From: Cellulomonas fimi
GTDB lineage: Bacteria > Actinomycetota > Actinomycetes > Actinomycetales > Cellulomonadaceae
Length of the DNA stretch: 64,000 bases
Direction: 5' to 3'
NCBI RefSeq assembly: GCF_012952065.1
Contig: NZ_JABCJJ010000001.1
Coordinates: 62,001 to 126,000, forward strand
Below are positions 6,106 to 13,577 of the stretch, piece after piece. Position numbers and translations under genes: made by a program. The notes beneath the pieces are model-generated. The model was not told where the DNA came from. It searched no databases and worked only from the letters and a program-made list of their open reading frames with translations. Position 1 is the stretch's first letter. Each line of letters starts with the position of its first letter.

Positions 6106-9100
6106 GCGGCACTCGGTCTCGGTCGGCGCTCGGGTCGCCTTGGAGCGGACCAGATCGAGGAGGCTCGCGTCGTCCAGCGGGAGGCTCACGAACGAGCCGT
6201 TCAGCATGTACGCCGCGACCCGCTGCCCGTCGCCGGTGAGGCCGGCCGTCTGGAGGTAGGAGTTGAAGACGACCGTCCGCAGCGTCTCGCCCGACTCCGG
6301 CTCCGACAGCACGACCTGCCGGTCGGCCGCGAACGTCAGCAGCCGGCCGTCGCGCGTGAAGGTGATCCCGTCGATCGGCTGCGTGTGCAGGTTCGGCATG
6401 GAGACGAGCGCACCGTCGTCGGCGTCGAAGACCGCCGCCGCTCCCTGCTCGGTGGCCAGCGCGACGTGCGTGCCGTCCTCGGACATGGCGACGGCGCTCA
6501 CGACCGGCTGGGCTGCGGGCTGGTCCACCCGACGCTCACCGGCATCGGCGGGGAACCGGAGCGTCGCGGTCTGCTCGGTCCCGTCCAGCGCGATCACGAC
6601 GCCCGCCACGAGGGTCGGGGCGTCGTCGTCCACACGCACCGGCGTGCTGTACACGAGGACCACGTGGGTGGCCTCGGGCGAGAGCCCGACGAACGAGAGT
6701 CCCTCGGCCTGTGCGGGGGCGAGCTCCTCGATCTCGTAGCCGGTGCTCGCGTCCCACCGTGCGACTCGTCCCTGCTCGTCGCCCGTCACGACCGAGCGGC
6801 CGTCGGCGCTGAACCGGGCGTCGACGAACCAGCCGTCACCTGCGGACAGGGCGAGCAGCTGCTCGCCGGTCTCCAGGTCCCAGACGTGGGCATCGCCGAG
6901 GTCGGTCTGCACGAGGACCCGCCGACCGTCGGGGTCCACATCGATCCCGTCGACGCCGTCGGCGGCCACCACGGGGGTCGTGCGCCGGCGACCGGACGCG
7001 TCGACCACCTGGACGCTCCCGTCGGTGCGCGCGCTGTAGATCAGGTCGCCCTCGTAGGCCACGGCCCGGACAGGCTCCGCGGGCTCGGTGCGCCAGACGG
7101 CAGGGCTCCCTGTCGCCGGCAGCACGAGGACGCGCGTCTCGTCGACCGGGTCGAACACCGCCGCCACGAGGTCGGCGCCGGGCACGAACACGTCGGCGAG
7201 CTGGATCCCGGAGCGGAGGTCCTGGACGCGGACCTCGCCCCACGCTGCCATCGAGATCACCCGCGTGAAGTCGCGGTTGACGGCTCGGTAGTCGGCCTCG
7301 GTGTCCTCGTTCGGGGGGTGGAGCGGGGTGCCGGAGGCGAGGTCCCAGATCGTGACCGTCCCGTACGCGCCGACGGTCGCCAGGCTGGTGCCGTCCTCGC
7401 TGTAGGTGAGGTTGACCGCCGGCTCGGCCATGACGATGCGTCCGCGCTCGGCCCCGGTGACCGGGTCCCAGAAGACCAGGTCGACGTCGTCGCTGATCGT
7501 GGCGAGCGCGCTGCCGTCGGGGCTGAAGGCCGCGCCGTAGCCGGTCGTGCCCGGGTCCGCGACCGCGACCCGCTCGCCTCCCGCGCGCGGCCCGACGGTG
7601 TACCGCCCGCCGGCGTCGAGCACGGCGATCCGATCGCCCTGGGAGGAGAGCGCGACCTGCCACACCGCGTCGTCGAGCCCGTCGCCCCAGGGCAGCGCCT
7701 CGCCCGAGGGCACGTCCCAGAGCAGCACGGAGCCGTCGTCGAGCCCGATGAGCACCGTGCTCGCGTCCGCGTCGAGGTCGACGGCGTTCACGACGACGTC
7801 GGGCGGGACCTCGTAGCGCGCGAGGAGCTCACCGGTCTCCCAGCTCCAGAGCTGAACCAGGTTCGAGTACCCCGTCACGACGGACGTGAGGTCCTGCGAG
7901 ATCGCCGCCGAGTTGACCGGGCCCTCGTGGTCCCCGATCACGACCTCGGTGGGGGAGGCGCTCACGGCCATCGACACCACGTCGCGCATGTTCGGCTCGA
8001 GCCCCTCGTCGCCGACCATGCCCGCGAGCGCCCCGGCCAGCACGACGCTCGTCTCCAGGTCCCACTCGAGGTTGCGCAGCGTGCCGACCAGGAGGCTCTG
8101 CTGCCGCTCCTGCGCCTCCGCCTCGCTACGGGCGGTGCGGGCGCCGAGGTAGAGCACGGCGGTCGTGACGAGCAGGACGACGGCGACGACGCCCGCCGCG
8201 GCCAGGCCCTGTGCGAGCCGCCGCATGCGGACCGCGTTGCGCAGGTCGCGCTGCTGCCGCTCGTCGGCCTGTCGGGACGCCACGAGGAACTCGGTCTCGC
8301 GCGCGTTGAGCGGCCCGGGGACCCGCTCGGCGTCGGCGTCGGCCTGCGCCAGCGCAGGCCCGACGAGCAGCAGCCGGTCGGGTCGCTTCTCGGCGTCCCA
8401 GAGCAGGGCGGCACGCTGGAAGTCCATGAGGTGGGACATGCGCCAGGCCGCGTTGTCGCGCATGACCGGCTCGATGAAGCTGTCGTGCGCGAGCTCGTAC
8501 CACGTGGCCTGCCGCCGCGTCTCGGCGCGCACGAGGTGGGCGCCCAGGAGCCTGTCCAGGAGCGCGCGGTCCTCCTCACCGCCGCCGAGCGGCCCCTCGA
8601 GGACCTGGCCGCGCAGGCCCTGCGGCGTGATGAGGCGCTCCTCGAACCAGTCGCGCACGTCGCCCTCGCGGACGCCCGTGCGGGTGCCGTTGACGTCGTC
8701 GACCGCCTGGCTGACGCTGTGCGCGTAGTACCAGGCGAGCGACTCGCCGACGTCACCGAGCGCGGACCCCTCCGCCTCGGTGATCTGCGTGGCGCCGGCG
8801 GGCAGCCGGGACCACAGGCGGTGGCAGGCGACCTGGAGCTGGACGGGCTCGACGTAGGCGCCGAGCGCCTCGGTCGTCCCCGTCGGGCGCTGGACCCGCA
8901 CCCGCCGCAGCTCGTCGACCAGCTGGTGCGCGGCGTCGTCGGTGAAGGTCACGCCTGCCTCGCGCGCCGGCTCGACCACCGCCTCCAACGCCTGGTCGGC
9001 GGTCAGCAGGTCGAGCCGGTACCGCGTTCGGAAGCGGGTCGGCACGTACCGGAGGTACGGGTCGAGAGCCGCGAGGAAGTCCTCCCGCATCGCGAAGACC

Positions 9101-9645
9101 GCCCAGTGCTGGCGGTCACGCAGCGTCTCGCCGAGCTCGGCGAAGAACTCGCGCTTGGCGTCCTCGTCCGTGGGGTCCGCGGTGAGGACCTCCTCGAACT
9201 GGTCGAAGATGAGCACCTCGTTCCCCGGGCGGCCGTCGAGGTCGGGACGCAGGCGCAGGTACTCGGACAGCGACAGGCCCGCGAGCTCGCCGATCGAGCG
9301 CTGGAGGTGCGGCGGGACGTTCTCCTCGAGCGACAGCAGCGTGCTGAGCAGGTAGCGGTTGCGGGGGGCCACGAGCCGCGGGTCGGTCTCGACGGTGTGC
9401 GTGACCCGGACGATCGGCAGCACCTCGAACTTCGCGTCCTCGAGGGCGCCGATCAGCGCGGCCTGGAGCAGCGACGTCTTGCCCGCGCCCGACGGCGAGT
9501 AGAGCAGCACGATCCGCTCGGCCACGACCAGGTCGAGCAGCTCGTCGCGCGCCCGCGTGCGCCCGTAGAGCGGGTCGCCGGCGGTGAAGGACGTCGGGCC
9601 GACGTAGGGGTTGTCGGTGCGGACGGCCGTGACCTCGCTGGTCAC
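6085..9645 (-). CDS. nSTAND1 NTPase with membrane segment and WD40-like propeller
   Basis: The protein has 1186 residues. The N-terminus NPYVGP and then Walker A SPSGAGKTS (about 50-58) and Walker B VLIFDQFEE (about 144-152) define a STAND NTPase of the novel-STAND-1 type. A helical region leads to one strong transmembrane segment (around 475-500, LAAAGVVAVVLLVTTAVLY). The C-terminal ~650 residues form repeated blade-like units (for example GDEQGRVARWD) typical of WD40 propellers. STAND proteins are ligand-sensing switches that oligomerise on ATP binding. GTG 9645 overlaps the stop of the CHAT-SIR2 gene (GTGA, 9642-9645), indicating coupling; a GTG at 9660 in the same frame is the alternative start. 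I infer that it is the sensor and switch for the CHAT-SIR2 effector. Confidence 0.85.
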   Translation of the reverse strand: MTSEVTAVRTDNPYVGPTSFTAGDPLYGRTRARDELLDLVVAERIVLLYSPSGAGKTSLLQAALIGALEDAKFEVLPIVRVTHTVETDPRLVAPRNRYLLSTLLSLEENVPPHLQRSIGELAGLSLSEYLRLRPDLDGRPGNEVLIFDQFEEVLTADPTDEDAKREFFAELGETLRDRQHWAVFAMREDFLAALDPYLRYVPTRFRTRYRLDLLTADQALEAVVEPAREAGVTFTDDAAHQLVDELRRVRVQRPTGTTEALGAYVEPVQLQVACHRLWSRLPAGATQITEAEGSALGDVGESLAWYYAHSVSQAVDDVNGTRTGVREGDVRDWFEERLITPQGLRGQVLEGPLGGGEEDRALLDRLLGAHLVRAETRRQATWYELAHDSFIEPVMRDNAAWRMSHLMDFQRAALLWDAEKRPDRLLLVGPALAQADADAERVPGPLNARETEFLVASRQADERQQRDLRNAVRMRRLAQGLAAAGVVAVVLLVTTAVLYLGARTARSEAEAQERQQSLLVGTLRNLEWDLETSVVLAGALAGMVGDEGLEPNMRDVVSMAVSASPTEVVIGDHEGPVNSAAISQDLTSVVTGYSNLVQLWSWETGELLARYEVPPDVVVNAVDLDADASTVLIGLDDGSVLLWDVPSGEALPWGDGLDDAVWQVALSSQGDRIAVLDAGGRYTVGPRAGGERVAVADPGTTGYGAAFSPDGSALATISDDVDLVFWDPVTGAERGRIVMAEPAVNLTYSEDGTSLATVGAYGTVTIWDLASGTPLHPPNEDTEADYRAVNRDFTRVISMAAWGEVRVQDLRSGIQLADVFVPGADLVAAVFDPVDETRVLVLPATGSPAVWRTEPAEPVRAVAYEGDLIYSARTDGSVQVVDASGRRRTTPVVAADGVDGIDVDPDGRRVLVQTDLGDAHVWDLETGEQLLALSAGDGWFVDARFSADGRSVVTGDEQGRVARWDASTGYEIEELAPAQAEGLSFVGLSPEATHVVLVYSTPVRVDDDAPTLVAGVVIALDGTEQTATLRFPADAGERRVDQPAAQPVVSAVAMSEDGTHVALATEQGAAAVFDADDGALVSMPNLHTQPIDGITFTRDGRLLTFAADRQVVLSEPESGETLRTVVFNSYLQTAGLTGDGQRVAAYMLNGSFVSLPLDDASLLDLVRSKATRAPTETECRVYQLGC

Positions 9646-11516
9646 CGCCGGGAGCCCCACTCGTCGTGCAGCTCCTTGACGAAGCTCTCGGTGCTGCCCC
9701 AGTACAGGCTGATGTGCGAGTTCCGGAAGTAGCTCTCGAGGTAACGGCGCGCGCGCTCGGCGTCGATCGTCGTGCCCTCCTCGGGGTCGATCTGGACCGC
9801 GACGTGCGTGTAGTCGTCACGCCTGCGGCCGCCCTCGGCGTTCATGAGGCTGCGGTAGAGCACGCGGAAGTCCCACTCGTCGATGCGGAAGCCGACGAAC
9901 ATGAGCGCGGAGTCCGACAGTGCGCGCCGCACGACCGACGGCACCAGGTCCTGGTTGCGCGTGACGCCGATGAGGAAGTCGAAGTAGTCGTCCTCGGTGA
10001 GCACGAGGGACTCCGGCTCGTCGATCAGGCCGAGCAGGTGGTAGACGAGCGGGCGCTGCACCGACGGTCGGTAGCCCGGCTCACGCTCGAACACGGACTC
10101 CGGCCAGTACCCGTCCTCGCGCCACCGGCACAGCTCGACCTCGGGCGCGCGCCCGGCGTCCTCGAGCGCGTTCGCCAGCAGGCGTGACGGCTGCGTCGTC
10201 ACGTAGATCGGCGTCGGCAGCTCGGCGAGCACCGAGTACGGCTCGGTCACCCCGCGCGCGTGCCGCACGCTCCAGGCCTGCGCGAGGAGCTCCTCGAGCG
10301 GGACCCGGGCGCCGTCGTCGGGCATCGGCGGGAGCTCGTCGCCGTAGCGCTCGAGGAGCGTGCGGCGCAGGTGGGCCTCGAGCTCGAGCCGCGGGAAGCG
10401 GCGGTTCTGGTTGATCGACAGGTACTGGGCGACCTGCGGCAGGCTCTCGCGGTTGTGCGGGGCCATCGGGAACCGGTAGCTGCGCGCCCAGCTCCTCGCG
10501 ATCTCCTGCCGGGTGCCGAGGAGGGCGTCACTGATCCCCGGGCCGACGATCGGCGTGCACTTGCCCGCGACGATGTCGGTGACGAGCGAGGGCCACTTGT
10601 CGAACTTCTCGCCGCCCGGCGCGGTGCCGGGGACGTACCAGAGCCGGCCGCTCTTGAGCCGCATGAACAGCGCGGGCACCCACCAGTCGGGCCGCTCGCG
10701 CACGACCGACCGCGCGACCGCCGTCGCCCGGTCCACGAGCCCGTCCTCGTCGAGCGCCTCGAAGAACGCCTTGGTGAACTCGCCCGCGGTCCGCATCGAC
10801 ACGTTGCCCTGCATCGCGAGGACGGCGGGCACGCCGGTCTCGGCCAGTCGCGGTCCCAGGGCTGCGAGCACCCCGGCGTCCTCGCTCCGGCGGTCGGCCC
10901 CGGCGCCTGCGCTCTGGCACGACGCGAGGAACACGAGCCGCGGCGTGCGGGTGAGCGAGCGCAGGTGGTCGACCAGCTCGCTGCCCAGCATCGGTGCCGC
11001 GCGGCCGTCGTCGTCCTCGAGCAGCAGGACGGGCTCGTCGTTGGCGAGGTAGCCGTGGCAGACGAGGTAGACGACGTCGTACCCCGTCCGCAGCTCGGCG
11101 AGCAGGTTCGCGGCCGTGGGCCGCGCGGCGCCGGGCAGCTCGACCAGCCGGAGCCCCGCCATGCCCTCGCGCGCGCGCTCGAGCTCGGTCTCGACCGGGA
11201 CCGGGGCGAGCGGCCGCCCCGCGCTGATCTCGTCGAGGTTCGACGGCGCCGCGACCACCGCGAGCGCGCGCAGGTCGCCGCGCGGGCGGACGCCGACCGG
11301 CCGCCAGTCCAGGCTGCCGAGGTAGCGGGAGAACAGCACGTTCTCGTTGGTGAGGAGCGTGGTGCCGTCGCTCGGGTCGCGCAGCGTCTCCCAGCGGATC
11401 CCGTGCAGCGCCGTGGCGCTCGGCCCGATCACGAGCCGGACGCGCAGCCTGACCCCCTGGCTCTGCGACGTCGCGACGGCCGTGCGGAACGCGGTGCCGA
11501 TGGCGCCGGCGAACAA
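9642..11516 (-). CDS. CHAT-SIR2 fusion protein (5' end damaged or unusual)
   Basis: From TTG 11516 there are 624 residues. A CHAT (caspase-HetF) domain occupies about 1-300 with the dyad His154 (LVCHGYL) and Cys200 (FLASCQSAG). A SIR2-like domain follows: GKCTPIVGPGIS at 319-329, YVTTQPSRLL at about 438-447, VYHLLG with His493, and LMFVGF near the end. SIR2 domains of this type act as NAD-consuming effectors in several anti-phage systems. Coding-like sequence in the same frame continues upstream to 11669 (VELRFALPRTD is protein-like), but it contains no ATG, GTG or TTG and is closed by a TGA inside a 16-bp repeat. The true start is therefore unresolved: TTG 11516, a CTG such as 11649-11651, or a lost start. 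It is coupled to the STAND gene. Confidence 0.75.
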   Translation of the reverse strand: MFAGAIGTAFRTAVATSQSQGVRLRVRLVIGPSATALHGIRWETLRDPSDGTTLLTNENVLFSRYLGSLDWRPVGVRPRGDLRALAVVAAPSNLDEISAGRPLAPVPVETELERAREGMAGLRLVELPGAARPTAANLLAELRTGYDVVYLVCHGYLANDEPVLLLEDDDGRAAPMLGSELVDHLRSLTRTPRLVFLASCQSAGAGADRRSEDAGVLAALGPRLAETGVPAVLAMQGNVSMRTAGEFTKAFFEALDEDGLVDRATAVARSVVRERPDWWVPALFMRLKSGRLWYVPGTAPGGEKFDKWPSLVTDIVAGKCTPIVGPGISDALLGTRQEIARSWARSYRFPMAPHNRESLPQVAQYLSINQNRRFPRLELEAHLRRTLLERYGDELPPMPDDGARVPLEELLAQAWSVRHARGVTEPYSVLAELPTPIYVTTQPSRLLANALEDAGRAPEVELCRWREDGYWPESVFEREPGYRPSVQRPLVYHLLGLIDEPESLVLTEDDYFDFLIGVTRNQDLVPSVVRRALSDSALMFVGFRIDEWDFRVLYRSLMNAEGGRRRDDYTHVAVQIDPEEGTTIDAERARRYLESYFRNSHISLYWGSTESFVKELHDEWGSRR

Positions 11517-11664
11517 GCCACGGCCCAGCGCGCGGCCGTACTCGTCGTCGTCGTCCAGGGCGTCGAGCTCGCGGGCGTCGATGTGGGCGACGAGCGGCCC
11601 GTCGGCGTCGAGCCGGTTCTCGGCGTCGGTCCGGGGGAGGGCGAAGCGCAGCTCGACGCTCTCG

Positions 11665-11726
11665 TGAAATCACCCGGCGGTGAAATCACCCGGCGGTGAA
11701 ATCACCCGGCCGCGAAATATCCGGCC
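11665..11726. repeat. 16-bp tandem repeat at the 5' end of the CHAT-SIR2 gene
   Basis: The unit TGAAATCACCCGGCGG (+ strand) occurs at 11665-11680 and 11681-11696, with a one-mismatch copy at 11697-11712 and a decayed copy to 11726. On the gene strand each unit offers GTGATTTCACC, and the innermost TGA closes the CHAT-SIR2 frame. A second short repeat (GTGGCTCGCCGGG, twice) runs up to the stop of the VOC gene at 11770. Confidence 0.9.
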
Positions 11727-11769
11727 GTGAAAGTGACCCGCGAGGTGGCTCGCCGGGTGGCTCGCCGGG

Positions 11770-12159
11770 TCAGGCCATGGCGGCGAGCTGGATCAGGTTG
11801 CCGCAGGTGTCGTCGAGCACGGCCGTCGTCACGGGGCCCATCGTGAGCGGGGCCTGGGTGAACGTCACGCCGAGCCCGACGAGCCGCTCGTACTCGGCCT
11901 GCACGTCGTCGACCGCGAACGCCGTGGCGGGGATGCCGTCGGCCACGAGCGCCTCCTTGTAGGGTCCGACGGCGGGGTGGCCGCTGGGCTCGAGCAGCAG
12001 CTCGGTCCCGTCGGGGTCCTCGGCGGAGACGACGGTGAGCCAGCGGTCCTCGCCCATCGGGACGTCGTACTTCTTCACGAAGCCCAGGACGTCGGTGTAG
12101 AAGCGCAGCGCCTTCTCCTGGTCGTCGACGAACACGCTGCTCAGGTGGATCCGGGGCAT
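11770..12159 (-). CDS. VOC (glyoxalase/bleomycin-resistance) superfamily protein
   Basis: The protein has 129 residues with the paired beta-alpha-beta-beta-beta modules of the VOC fold. MPRIHLSSVFVDD and KALRFYTDVLGF are the usual first module, and DDVQAEYERL and DTCGNLIQL the second. Such proteins bind a divalent metal and catalyse isomerisation, ring cleavage or antibiotic binding; the substrate is not evident. AAGGAG sits 7 nt before the ATG, supporting start 12159. It overlaps the end of the ArsR gene by 19 nt, so the two form an operon. Small ArsR/VOC pairs of this kind are frequent in actinobacteria. Confidence 0.85.
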   Translation of the reverse strand: MPRIHLSSVFVDDQEKALRFYTDVLGFVKKYDVPMGEDRWLTVVSAEDPDGTELLLEPSGHPAVGPYKEALVADGIPATAFAVDDVQAEYERLVGLGVTFTQAPLTMGPVTTAVLDDTCGNLIQLAAMA

Positions 12160-12446
12160 CGGGACTCCTTGTCGGTGGGTCGGACGGGCCAGCGGTCGAC
12201 GACGGCCCGCAGCGGCGCGGTGTCGACGTCGTGGAACTTGTACTTCCCCTCACGCCTCGTCCGGATCAGGCCGGCGTCCTCCAGCACCTCGAGATGCTGG
12301 GAGATCGCCTGCCGGGAGGAGCTCAGGCCGTGCTTGGTCACCAGGCGGGCGCAGAGCTCGAAGAGCGTCTGGCCGTCCCGCTCGACCAGCTCGTCGAGGA
12401 TCGCCCGGCGGGTCGGGTCGGCGAGCGCCTTGAACACGTCACCCAT
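12141..12446 (-). CDS. ArsR-family winged-helix repressor
   Basis: The protein has 101 residues with the compact ArsR fold. MGDVFKALADPTRRAIL at the N-terminus and SRQAISQHLEVLEDAGLI as recognition helix and wing are characteristic of the SdpR/YdfF-like branch, in which metal-binding cysteines are absent. The frame is open further upstream, but ATG 12446 fits the family. A TATAGT box 6 nt before the ATG suggests a leaderless mRNA. It is coupled to the VOC gene, which it probably controls together with itself through the GCAAG dyad just upstream. Confidence 0.85.
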   Translation of the reverse strand: MGDVFKALADPTRRAILDELVERDGQTLFELCARLVTKHGLSSSRQAISQHLEVLEDAGLIRTRREGKYKFHDVDTAPLRAVVDRWPVRPTDKESRCPGST

Positions 12447-12452
12447 GGAGGA

Positions 12453-12475
12453 ACTATAGGCAAGCAAATACTTGC
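12453..12475 (-). promoter_or_regulatory. Promoter and candidate ArsR operator
   Basis: On the - strand TATAGT (12458-12453) is a -10 box ending 6 nt before the arsR ATG. The dyad GCAAG-N6-CTTGC (12460-12475) abuts it and would let a bound dimer block RNA polymerase. Confidence 0.6.
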
Positions 12476-12506
12476 GTGACAAGACACCGGCCGGCTCGCG
12501 CCCGGG

Positions 12507-12724
12507 CTACGCGCTCGCGGCACTCGCCGCCGCTGCCTGCTGGAGCTGCTGCAGGACCGCCGTCATCGGCAGGTACCCGCGCAGCGCCGTGATCGCCCCG
12601 CGTCCCGGACCGCGTCGCGCCCGGTGATCGTGTCGCCCGTCTCGACGATCGTCATCGTCACGTCGGGAGCGAAGAACTGGGCGAAGTCTCCCTCGGCCGC
12701 GAGGGAGTCCAGGTACTGCGTCAC
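12507..12724 (-). pseudogene. NTF2/SnoaL-like protein relic with internal deletion
   Basis: From GTG 12724 the - strand reads TQYLDSLAAEGDFAQFFAPD and then VETGDTITGRDAVRD, typical of the start of SnoaL-like NTF2 folds. The frame then breaks, and in a shifted frame the text resumes as GAITALRGYLPM and ends at TAG 12507-12509, typical of the family's last strand. Only about 70 codons remain of an expected ~120, so the middle has been deleted with a frameshift. It is very probably non-functional. Confidence 0.6.
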
Positions 12725-12794
12725 AGGTCTGGGTCCAGGTCCAGGTCCGTGGCCGAGGTCCGTGACAGCCGCGAAGGCTTGTTAGGATCGGCGG

Positions 12795-12886
12795 CAGACC
12801 CCTCGTGCGGCGTCATCTCGCTGAACTCCCCCAGGGCCGGAAGGCAGCAAGGGCAGGTGAGCTCTGGCGGGTGTGCGGGGGGTCCT
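12795..12886 (+). ncRNA. ffs: Signal recognition particle RNA, bacterial small type
   Basis: The invariant domain IV core CAGGGCCGGAAGGCAGCAAG is present at 12832-12851, with flanking arms that pair (GACCCC at 12797-12802 with GGGGTC at 12879-12884). The RNA binds Ffh and targets nascent membrane proteins. A TAGGAT box (12783-12788) lies at the right distance for a start near 12795. The position just upstream of dnaX and recR is the standard actinobacterial arrangement. The exact ends are estimated. Confidence 0.93.
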
Positions 12887-12958
12887 CGCATGCCGCTGAG
12901 GAGCCAGCCCGCGACACCGCCCTCCCCGGGACGGGCCCGTCGGGTCGGTGGAGGCGGA

Positions 12959-13504
12959 TCAGGTGGCCCCGGCGCGGGAGGCGCGCTCGCCGGCCAGGTC
13001 CGTCAGCACGGTGAGGGCGCCGAGCGCGAGGCCGATCCTGGTGTGCGGGCGGCTCACGCCGCCTCGGGCGAGCTGCTCACCGAACCGGTAGGTGCCGCGT
13101 TCGGCGGCCACCGTCCCGGTCGCGAGGACCACGAGGGCGCCGAGTCCGAGCGCGACCTGCGCGGGCGGGGGAAGCCTGAGCAGCGGCGTGTCGCGCGAGG
13201 GTGTGCCCGGGGCGTCGGCGGGGCCGGCCCGCTCCGCGTCGTCGGCAAGCTCGCCGGCCCCGGCGGCGGTGGCGCGCACGTCTCGGCCGAGCCACGCGCC
13301 GTAGAGGCCCGCCGGGACGAGCAGGACGGTCTTGACCAGCGCGCGGTCCCGCGGGCTCGTCACGTAGTCGGGCAGCGCGTACCAGACGCAGGCGACCGCG
13401 CCACCGAGCAGCGAGGCCGGGAGTCGCTCCCGGGAGCGCGCCGGGGCACGGTCGTCGGTGGCGGGCCGGGTGGGCGGCAGGGGTGGCGTCTCGCGCTCGG
13501 TCAT
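12959..13504 (-). CDS. Hypothetical membrane protein
   Basis: The protein has 181 residues. About four hydrophobic segments can be picked out: LLGGAVACVWYALPDYV, VKTVLLVPAGLYGAWLG, VALGLGALVVLATGTVAA and IGLALGALTVL. The N-terminal ~30 residues are polar and Pro/Arg-rich. I do not recognise the family. It lies between the SRP RNA and dnaX on the opposite strand. A role in the cell envelope is all that can be suggested. Confidence 0.65.
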   Translation of the reverse strand: MTERETPPLPPTRPATDDRAPARSRERLPASLLGGAVACVWYALPDYVTSPRDRALVKTVLLVPAGLYGAWLGRDVRATAAGAGELADDAERAGPADAPGTPSRDTPLLRLPPPAQVALGLGALVVLATGTVAAERGTYRFGEQLARGGVSRPHTRIGLALGALTVLTDLAGERASRAGAT

Positions 13505-13564
13505 CGGCCCAGTGTGCCGTGCGGAGAGGGACCACGAGGGATGAGCAGCGTCAGGATCGGCGTC

Positions 13565-13570
13565 TATGGT
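13565..13570 (+). promoter_or_regulatory. Leaderless -10 box of dnaX
   Basis: TATGGT is followed by 7 nt and then GTG 13578. The in-frame ATG at 13566 lies inside this box, which argues for the GTG as the real start. Confidence 0.6.
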
Positions 13571-13577
13571 TCGGTGC

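Noticed and set aside
6385-9732. A 1115-codon open frame on the + strand
   Set aside because: It is antisense to the STAND-WD40 and CHAT-SIR2 genes, whose proteins show clear motifs. The antisense text is Arg/Gly/Val-rich without any domain; long shadow frames are normal at this GC content.
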